Positions 1-6,400 of a DNA stretch of 6,907 nucleotides are shown here, piece by piece. The position numbers were made by a program, and so were the translations under genes. The first letter of the stretch is position 1. Every line of letters begins with the position of its first letter. This DNA is from an uncultured Bacteroidota bacterium (GTDB lineage: Bacteria; Bacteroidota; Bacteroidia; Bacteroidales; 4484-276), in assembly GCA_903930725.1 (NCBI GenBank), contig CAIYZW010000704.1, positions 1 to 6,907 on the forward strand, given 5' to 3'. The notes beneath the pieces were generated by a model. That model was given only the letters and a program-made list of their open reading frames with translations. It was not told the DNA's origin and did not search any database.

Positions 1-170
1 ATGAGGTACATTCCTTTTTGGAGATCCGAAAGGTCAGCAATTATTTGATTGCTGCTGATTTCGCGGGATAAAAGAAGTTGTCCGGTAAGTGCATAAACTT
101 CAAACTGGTTAAATGCTTCTTCGGTGGCTATGTTGATTTTGCCGTTTGAAGGGTTCGGGTAAACAAAAAG
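1..170 (-). other. T9SS type A C-terminal sorting tail, incomplete
   Basis: From LFVYPNPSNG onward the frame has the family pattern: YPNP-x-NG, then FEVYALTGQ, then DLSDLQKGMYLI at the window edge. The final short strand, usually ending in a basic residue and a hydrophobic triplet, is outside the window. In the intact protein this tail would direct outer-membrane passage through T9SS; the upstream TAA separates it from the signal peptide. Confidence 0.92.
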
Positions 171-209
171 CTTGCTTTGGCTGATGTTTTCGTCAACACC
201 AACTTTATC

Positions 210-1064
210 TTCACCGGTAACCTTAACGTTATCAACTTCCCATGTTGCAGAGGCAGCATCGGTAGAAGTAAACCTGAAAGCAATATACACCGAATTTTCA
301 GCGTAGGTCGAAATGCTGATGTCGCCTGAGTTTGTCCAAACCCAGAAAGGATCACCTGCTGGCCAGAGGGCACTTCCTGAAAGGTCGGTCCATGCATAAT
401 CGCCCGGGTTTCCTGAGCCATCATAATTTGTCGAAATAAGCACTGTCAAAGCAGGACCAGTGTATCCAACGGCTGTCGAAAAACTCATTTTTTCGTTGAT
501 ATAATTTTTCAAATCAATTGCAGGCGAAATGAGCCAGTCTTCGTTGGTATGCGCAGCGCCGAGGTAGCCGCTCATTTTAGCACATTGGCTGCCTTCAACG
601 CCATGAATTGCATCAAGTTCCCATGATTCGTCACCGGTGATACTTTTAATAATCCAGCCTTCCCAGCCGGTATCAAAGGTGGTGTTAAGAACTGTAACAA
701 CTGCCGATGGTGATGTTGTGGCATTTTGGAAAGGTGGTGTGGCGCTGGTTTTGTAATCAATATAATCGCCTGAATTGGTGTAAGGATAAATAGAGAAGAA
801 ATATGCGGTATTAGGTACCAGTCCTGCAAAAGTGAAAGTTTGCACGCCTGCACCAATGTTTTTGGCAGCATAGCCATCGCCAAAATCCATGTCATCAGCA
901 ACCGGAGTTCCATCAACCGGGTTTGGAAGCGTGGCGTTTGTTGTTGCTTTAATCAAATAACCGGTAGGTACAACTGCACCAACGGCATCAACCCAGGTAA
1001 GGGTTATATTTTGATTAGCAACTGTAGCTGCAAAAGCAGTTGGATAGTTGGTTGGTTCGGGCAG
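210..1064 (-). repeat. FN3-like plus anchor J unit, copy 3
   Basis: It runs from LPEPTNYPTAFAAT through GYLIKAT, DMDFGDG, YFFSIYPYTNSG, FDTGWEGW, CAKMSGYLGA, NEDWLISPA, ISTNYDGSG, DPFWVWTNSGD and TWEVDNVKVTGE. It is closest to copy 2 (shared HGVE, SQCAKMSGY and WPAGDPFWVWTNSG). The usual SDGTG of the FN3-like half is changed to GDGYA here. Confidence 0.87.
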
Positions 1065-1079
1065 CGGTGTAAAGCTACC

Positions 1080-1931
1080 TTCGCCAATGATTTTTACTTC
1101 ATCCAATTCCCAGGTTGAAGAAGCAAGATCGGTTGATGAGTATACAAAGGCAATGTAAACTGTTGCATTTCCCCAGGCTGCGATGTTTATTTCTCCGGAG
1201 TTCGTCCAAACCCAGAATGGATCGCCGGCCGGCCAGATTGCCTGTCCCGACAGATCGTCCCATGTTGCGTTTGCCGGGCTTCCGGTTCCGGTTTAGTTTG
1301 TGGAAATCTTTACTTTCAAAGGATCGCCGGTGTAGCCGACTGCTGTGAAAAATGATAATTTTTCGTTGGCATAGCTGGCAAGGTTAATTGCCGGTGAAAC
1401 GAGCCAGTCTTCGTTAAGGTGTGAAGCACCTGCATATCCGCTCATCTTGGCGCATTGCGAACTTTCTACACCGTGCGAAGGATCGAGCGTCCAGATTTCG
1501 TCACCAGAAACACTGAATCCGGTCCAGTTTTCCCAGCCAGGATTAAAGGTTGTGTATAAAACATCAACATAAGAGGAGGCAACTGTGGTGGCTTCGGCTG
1601 ATGGCGCTGTTCCATCAGTTTTAAAATCAACATTTGCACCGGCGTTGGTGTATGGGAATATTTTAAAATAATAAGTCTGTTCGGCAGCAAGGCCTTCAAA
1701 ACCGGCAGCTCCAACGCCGGAAGCAATATTTACTGCCCCGGTTCCATCAGAAAAATCAAGATCGGTAGCAACCGGGGTTCCATCAACCGGCACGGAAATA
1801 TTATTTTGTGTACTTCCTAAGATAAGATAACCGGCAGGAATAACGGTACCTGTGGCATCTGTCCAGCTAAGGCTGATATTTTGTCCATCGGCAGCAGCAG
1901 CAAAAGCTGTTGGGTAATTGGTAGGTTCGGG
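1080..1931 (-). repeat. FN3-like plus anchor J unit, copy 2, interrupted by the TAA
   Basis: It runs from LPEPTNYPTAFAAA through GYLILGST, DLDFSDGTG, YYFKIFPYTNAG, NPGWENW, CAKMSGYAGA, NEDWLVSPA and KISTN, then the TAA at 1295-1293. After it come WDDLSGQAIW, DPFWVWTNSGE and TWELDEVKIIGE. The pieces before and after the stop together make one complete domain in a single frame. Confidence 0.88.
1293..1295 (-). other. Premature in-frame TAA replacing a conserved tyrosine codon
   Basis: The codon follows KISTN and precedes TGTGSP. The equivalent codon is TAT (Tyr) in all three other anchor-J copies in the window: 2156-2154, 425-423 and, in the upstream gene, 6763-6761. TAT to TAA is one base, corresponding to plus-strand position 1293 reading t where a is expected. 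The next 430 codons are open. Confidence 0.9.
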
Positions 1932-3323
1932 AAGTACTACAACTTCGGCTTCGCCTGTAACTACAACGTTATCAATTTCCCAGGTTTCCGAAGCGAGGCC
2001 ATCCGAAATATAAACAAAAGCAACCCTAACGTTGGCACCGGTCATAGCCGAAACAATGAGTTCACCGGAATAAGTGAAAACCCAGAACGGATCTCCGGTT
2101 GGCAAAATCGGGTTGAGGTCGGTCCAGTTTGCGTCGTTGGGGTCGCCACTGGTATATTCGGTCGAAATTTTAACATGAATCTGGTGAGGATCAATCGGGT
2201 ATCCGCAAGCCGAATAAAAAGTAAAAATTTCGTTTTCGTACTGGTCAAAATCCATTGCCGGCGAAATGAGCCAGTCTTCATTGGCAAAATCGCCACCTAA
2301 GTAACCGCTCATCTGTGCGCAAGGTGTTGCATTTATCCCAAAAGTATTTGTGCAGCTCCAGGCCTGGTCGCCAACAACGCTTACAGTTGTCCAGTCACCC
2401 CAGCCACCATCAAAGTTTTGCGAATTTAAGATAATAACATTGGCGGTCATTGCCTGAGCTGCAGGAGCGGTTCCATCGTTTTTGTAGTTGATGCTTGTAC
2501 CGGCATTGGTGTAAGGATAAATGGTAAAATAATATTCCATTTGACCTTCTAATCCTGAAAAGGAGAAAGTTTGTGCACCAAAAGCTACATTGGCAACTCC
2601 GGTTCCATCGGACAAATCCAGATCGTCATTAGCAAAAACGCCATCAACCGGTGCTGTGAAGTTATTTTGTGTGCTGGCTAAGATAAGATAAGCATCCGGG
2701 GCCTGAGTTCCGGCTGCATCGGTCCATGTTAACGCAATGTTCAGCCCAAGTGGTGTTGCAGCAAATCCTGTCGGATATTCTGAAGGCTCGGGTTTAATTG
2801 ATGGCCAGCTTTCAAAATTACCGTTGGTTACTGTAAGTGCAGCACCAACAGGCGATTGAAATTCGACATCATCAACAAATTGGGTTTGTGGTGCCACAAA
2901 ACCTGCTACATCATAAAACCTTATTCTCAATTTAACACCGGTTGCTCCGGTAGGAACAACATCAGAAAATTCAAATTGTGCCCAGCCATTGGTAGCAGGG
3001 CCAACATAGGTTTGTGTGTAAGTACCGGAGGCGCCAACCCAGTCGAGTGCACAAGTAATACGAACATTTTCTGATGTACTTGCCCAAAATGACACTTTGT
3101 AGTCGTCGCCTTCACTTACCTCAATAACTTCGGTGCTGGTGAGGTCGCAGTTAGCCTGGGTTCCTGAGTTTACAACCACACCGCAGCTGCTGGTTCCACC
3201 ATGCACCGTAGTTGTTTCCTGAAAGGTTTCAATGTCGGTATCGCCGGTCCAGAAGTCGGGGAGTTGTGCCTGCGAAGCCGCAAAGGCAAAAAGTAAGGTA
3301 AAAAGTAAAACGAATTTTTTCAT
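1293..3323 (-). CDS. T9SS-type modular secreted protein, N-terminal 676 residues before a premature TAA
   Basis: The ATG at 3323-3321 is fixed by a signal peptide starting at residue 1 and by an in-frame TAA at 3335-3333, only 9 bases upstream. No Shine-Dalgarno sequence is present; the leader is A/T-rich, as is usual in Bacteroidota. Domains: signal peptide (1-19), carbohydrate-binding-like sandwich (about 21-157, cysteines 47, 59, 91), FN3-like repeat 1 (178-293), choice-of-anchor J 1 (295-457), FN3-like repeat 2 (465-582), and the first half of anchor J 2 (585-676). The frame ends at TAA 1295-1293 inside a conserved motif, but coding homology resumes directly after it in the same frame. 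As written, the product would be exported by Sec but lacks the C-terminal T9SS tail, so it should stay in the periplasm. No catalytic residues are recognisable; adhesion or carbohydrate binding is an inference. It is probably the 5' part of one interrupted gene that also covers 1292-1. Confidence 0.88.
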   Translation of the reverse strand: MKKFVLLFTLLFAFAASQAQLPDFWTGDTDIETFQETTTVHGGTSSCGVVVNSGTQANCDLTSTEVIEVSEGDDYKVSFWASTSENVRITCALDWVGASGTYTQTYVGPATNGWAQFEFSDVVPTGATGVKLRIRFYDVAGFVAPQTQFVDDVEFQSPVGAALTVTNGNFESWPSIKPEPSEYPTGFAATPLGLNIALTWTDAAGTQAPDAYLILASTQNNFTAPVDGVFANDDLDLSDGTGVANVAFGAQTFSFSGLEGQMEYYFTIYPYTNAGTSINYKNDGTAPAAQAMTANVIILNSQNFDGGWGDWTTVSVVGDQAWSCTNTFGINATPCAQMSGYLGGDFANEDWLISPAMDFDQYENEIFTFYSACGYPIDPHQIHVKISTEYTSGDPNDANWTDLNPILPTGDPFWVFTYSGELIVSAMTGANVRVAFVYISDGLASETWEIDNVVVTGEAEVVVLPEPTNYPTAFAAAADGQNISLSWTDATGTVIPAGYLILGSTQNNISVPVDGTPVATDLDFSDGTGAVNIASGVGAAGFEGLAAEQTYYFKIFPYTNAGANVDFKTDGTAPSAEATTVASSYVDVLYTTFNPGWENWTGFSVSGDEIWTLDPSHGVESSQCAKMSGYAGASHLNEDWLVSPAINLASYANEKLSFFTAVGYTGDPLKVKISTN
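1953..2792 (-). repeat. FN3-like plus anchor J unit, copy 1
   Basis: Residues 178-457. The FN3-like half runs from EPSEYPTGFAAT through AYLILAST, DLDLSDGTG and YYFTIYPYTNAG to NDGTAPAAQAMT. The choice-of-anchor J half has FDGGWGDW, CAQMSGYLGG, NEDWLISPA, the tyrosine at ISTEY, DPFWVF and the closing TWEIDNVVVTGE. This copy has extra cysteines (324, 373) not seen in copies 2 and 3. Confidence 0.85.
2853..3263 (-). other. N-terminal carbohydrate-binding-like sandwich domain
   Basis: Residues 21-157 of the second protein have the look of the beta-sandwich domain placed right after the signal peptide in many Bacteroidota extracellular proteins. Visible motifs are FQETTTVHGGTSS near residue 34, YKVSFWAS near 75, and the closing FVDDVEF near 149. 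Three cysteines (47, 59, 91) could form one disulfide. CBM-like ligand binding is inferred from the fold resemblance only. A short NGNFESWPS stretch (167-175), normally found at the start of such domains, lies after it here. Confidence 0.55.
3264..3323 (-). other. Sec signal peptide of the second gene
   Basis: Residues 1-20 start MKK, continue with a hydrophobic core (FVLLFTLLFAFAA) and end SQAQ. The S-Q-A pattern predicts cleavage after Ala19, leaving Gln as the first mature residue, which is the common arrangement in Bacteroidota exported proteins. It supports this ATG as the real start and Sec export before T9SS. Confidence 0.9.
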
Positions 3324-3385
3324 AATAAAAACTTATTTGATAATTATTAAAATGTTGATATTTTGTTACTTATTTAAAATGAAGG
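3324..3385 (-). other. A/T-rich leader upstream of the second gene
   Basis: The 62 bases between the hairpin and the ATG at 3323 are strongly A/T-rich and contain no purine-rich ribosome binding site. A TAAGTTTT stretch just before the start resembles the Bacteroidota -7 box (TAnnTTTG) with one mismatch. It would place transcription start almost at the ATG and has no clear partner -33 box, so I do not call a promoter. Confidence 0.35.
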
Positions 3386-3415
3386 CTGCCAGGAAGTCCT
3401 AAAACAACCTGGCAG
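3386..3415 (-). terminator. Probable Rho-independent terminator of the upstream gene
   Basis: On the minus strand, CTGCCAGG (3415-3408) and CCTGGCAG (3393-3386) form a perfect 8-bp stem around a 14-base loop. It starts 12 bases after the TAA of the upstream gene. The tail reads CCTTCATTTT, so the T-run is short and displaced by several bases, which weakens the call. It suggests the two genes are largely separate transcription units. Confidence 0.55.
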
Positions 3416-3427
3416 TCTGGTTAAAAT

Positions 3428-6400
3428 TTAATTGATGATCAGTTTGCTGCTGATAAATTTCTGGTTATTCACCGAGGTAGCTTTTAACAGATAAAGGCCT
3501 TTTGGTAAATCTCCGGCAACTATTGCATTCACCGATGATGAAACCGTTGTCGAATAGACCATTTTTCCGGTTAATCCGAAGATTTCAATATTCCAGTTAG
3601 TTTCATCAGGCAAACTCAAAGTGAAGTTACCATTTGTTGGGTTTGGAGAAATTGAAAGTTGGCCTGCTGTCGGTGTTTCAGGTATTCCTACATATTCACA
3701 TTCTTCGCCGGGAGTTCCATAAAGCGGAAGCCCTGAATTATTATAACCGGCAAGACGAAATGATGCATACCAATTTTCAGGAAGACTGTTGTCGTGCCAC
3801 GGGCAAATGGAAAGTGAAGGTCCGGTTCCATCAGGAGAAGTGGGCCATGGTGCTGCATCGTCATAAGCAACAACATCGAGCACATTTCCCGAAACATCTT
3901 TAAGTTCAATTGTTTCACCTGAATTACTTAATGCACCTTCAGTCCATTGGCGTGCCTCAATACCAAAAGCTGTATTAAAAGCAACCGAATCTTTACAAAC
4001 AACAACAGAATTGTAAGGATTAAGTGTGTAATTTGGAAAGGTGTAAACGATGCCAAGCGAAAAATAAACCCCGCTAAGCTCTGCTGCAACCGTACTATTG
4101 TTGTAAATTTCGATGTATTCCAAAGTATCAGTGTCAATGTCTGGTGGATTGTACATAATCTCGGTAATAACCAGGTTAAGTACTGTTGTGCCCTGCACGG
4201 TAATATAATCTGTTTTAGTTTCGGTGGTTGAACCATTCGTGTTTGAAACAGTGAGCGAAACATCAAAAACTCCTGCGTTGTTGTAAAAAATCGCAGGTGG
4301 AGTTTGTAAATTTGAGGTTGCCGGAGTACCGCCTTCAAAAACCCATTGCCACGAAGTTGGGTTACCTGTTGATTGGTTGGTGAAAGTTACACTTTGTCCA
4401 ACAAAAATGGTGGTAGGATTTCCTGTAAAAGCCGCTTGCGGAGGAGGAATCACCTGAACTGTAATATAATTTGTTTTGATTTCGGTATCAGAACCATAAG
4501 CGTTTGTGGTAACAAGCGTCACATCAAAAGTTCCGGCAGTATTGTAAACAATATTTGAAGGATTTTGTGATGTAGATGTTGCCGGTAATCCTCCTTCAAA
4601 AGTCCAGACCCATGAAGTAGGCGTATTTGTTGAGAGATCGGTAAAACCAACACTTCCGCCAACAAAAATTGTAAGCGGGGTTCCAACAAAATTGGCAACA
4701 GGTGGAGGTGGAGTTGTAGTAACGGTGATATAATTTACTTTTTGTTCAACATCAGAGCCCCCTTCATTTGTAACTGTGAGCTTAACATCAAAAGTTCCTG
4801 CCGAATTATAGGTAATAGCCGGTGGATTTTGCCCTTCAAAAGTTGTCGGTGATCCGCCTTCAAAAGCCCATTGCCATAAAGTTGGCGTACCGGTCGAAAG
4901 ATCGGTAAATGTTATTGATTGGCCTGTCTGAATTGAGGTGTTGCTTGCTACAAAATCAGCAACTGGTGCTGGCACTCCGCAACCGGCTCCCGGCGTTGCC
5001 CAGATCGAATCTCCGGCAGCATTCAAAGCAGCAAAATCAATGGAATGTGCCCAGTTTTCGGGCAGGTTGTTATCGCTGGATGGATCGCACAAAGTGAGCG
5101 AAGGGCCGTAACCATCGGCAAGTGAATCCCAGGGAGTATAATCCGCGTATGTTACAAAATCAACAATATTGTCAAAGTTATCCTGGAGTTCGAGCAATTC
5201 GCCTGTATTGTTTAAACCTCCACTGATGGTTGGCAATGCTGTAACGCCAAAGGTGTTTTGCATCGCCGTCGGATTTACAGCAACAACCACATAATCACCA
5301 GGGTTCATGCTCATCGAAGGAAAAATAAACTCAACGCCACTCGAAAAATGGTAATCTGTCAAATCAACAGCAACGTTATCATTATTATAAATTTCGATAA
5401 ACTCGAGGCTGTCGGTTCCAACTTCTGGTGGGTTATACATGATTTCGGTAATCACCAGGTTTGGAATTGTAACAGGAGGAATGACGGAGAAAAAGTCATT
5501 ACTTTCATCCGAAGGTGTTCCGGTTGAAGTATCGGTAATTCTTATTTTAAACTGGCTTCCTAATGGTTGGTTTGTTGCCAGATTCCATGTCCAGCTTAAA
5601 TCAGCTGAATTTACTGAGGTAGCCAAAATCTGGCTTACCGCTGCGCCATCCAAAAGTTCAATTTTCACGGTTCCGGCATAATTCATTGCCTGCCAGGTAA
5701 TGTTGTACGATTGTCCCTGCTGTAAATATTCGCCTCCGTTTGGATACGCAACAATAAGGGTTGGATCAGGAGAAAAATTAGGAATACCCGGTGTGCCATA
5801 ATCTTCGGTACTTGCTACCCAGCTTTCAGGAAGGCTGTTATTCAAATCCGGGTCAAGAAGCGAAAGGGATTTGCCTGTTCCATTTGGCTCGGGTGGCCAT
5901 GGGGCTATAATGCCATAAGTAACAGCATCAATAACATTCAAAGAAGCATCTTTTAGCTCAATCAGTTCGCCGGTGTTATTTATGCCACCGGTATATGGTC
6001 CGACAACATTGGTGATGCCATAAAAATTAATGATTGTGTCGGGTTTAACAGCGATAACGAGATAGCCGTTGGGCTGAAGAACCGTACCTGCCGTAAAAGT
6101 GTAATCAATTGCTGTCGTGATTTTCCACCCGGAGATATCAACCGGGAAAGTTTCATTATTCATGATTTCCATCCATTCGTAATCGGTATCAGGGCCTTGA
6201 GCCGTTGGCGGATTGTACATGATTTCGTTAATCACAATATTATATAGTGTCGGTGGCGCTACAATCGAAAATGTTCCGCTCAGGCCAAAAACTGTGGCAG
6301 CATTATTATCCGAAATTTTAATTTTATAATCGTTCCCGATGGTTTGTCCGGCAGGAACATTCCAGGTCCAGGTTCCGGCGGTAGCTAAAGCTGTTCCGAT

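Larger units (their letters stand above)
1..1292 (-). pseudogene. C-terminal part of the same modular T9SS protein, cut off by the in-frame TAA; runs off the window
   Basis: Translating on from the TAA in the same frame gives 430 codons with no further stop or frameshift, reaching the window edge. It encodes the second half of anchor J 2 (to about 1080), a third FN3-like repeat (1064-711), a third anchor J (701-210) and the start of a type A T9SS tail (from 170: LFVYPNPSNG, then ALTGQ and GMYL). By comparison with the neighbouring gene's tail, roughly 15-20 residues lie beyond position 1. There is no ATG close after the stop: the first in-frame one I find is at 890-888, inside the third FN3-like repeat, with no signal peptide. 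Independent translation would therefore give a non-exported fragment. The intact frame and well-kept domain motifs indicate a very recent nonsense change, readthrough, or a sequencing error. I treat it as the 3' part of the gene starting at 3323, not a separate gene. Confidence 0.85.

Noticed and set aside
1..1292. A separate downstream gene starting after the TAA
   Set aside because: There is no ATG near the stop, no signal peptide, no ribosome binding site, and the frame resumes mid-domain. It is the continuation of the same gene.
1293..1295. A reassigned genetic code in which TAA is read as an amino acid
   Set aside because: The upstream gene ends with TAA exactly at the natural end of its T9SS tail (3430-3428), and an in-frame TAA also precedes the second gene's ATG. 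TAA is used as a normal stop here.
840..1348. Plus-strand open frames opposite the second gene (840-1118, 1115-1348) and similar ones along the window
   Set aside because: They lie opposite continuous, domain-bearing minus-strand coding sequence. They have no recognisable motifs and repeat wherever the FN3/anchor J units repeat, so they are shadows.
3324..3345. A Bacteroidota-type promoter (TAnnTTTG with an upstream TTTG-like box) before the second gene
   Set aside because: The only near match, TAAGTTTT, abuts the start codon and has no -33 partner at suitable spacing in an A/T-rich stretch where chance matches are common.
3928..4338. Minus-strand 136-residue open frame inside the upstream gene
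   Set aside because: It is in another frame across PKD3 and LTD3, which are firmly identified in the main frame; its composition is low-complexity and no start signal is seen.
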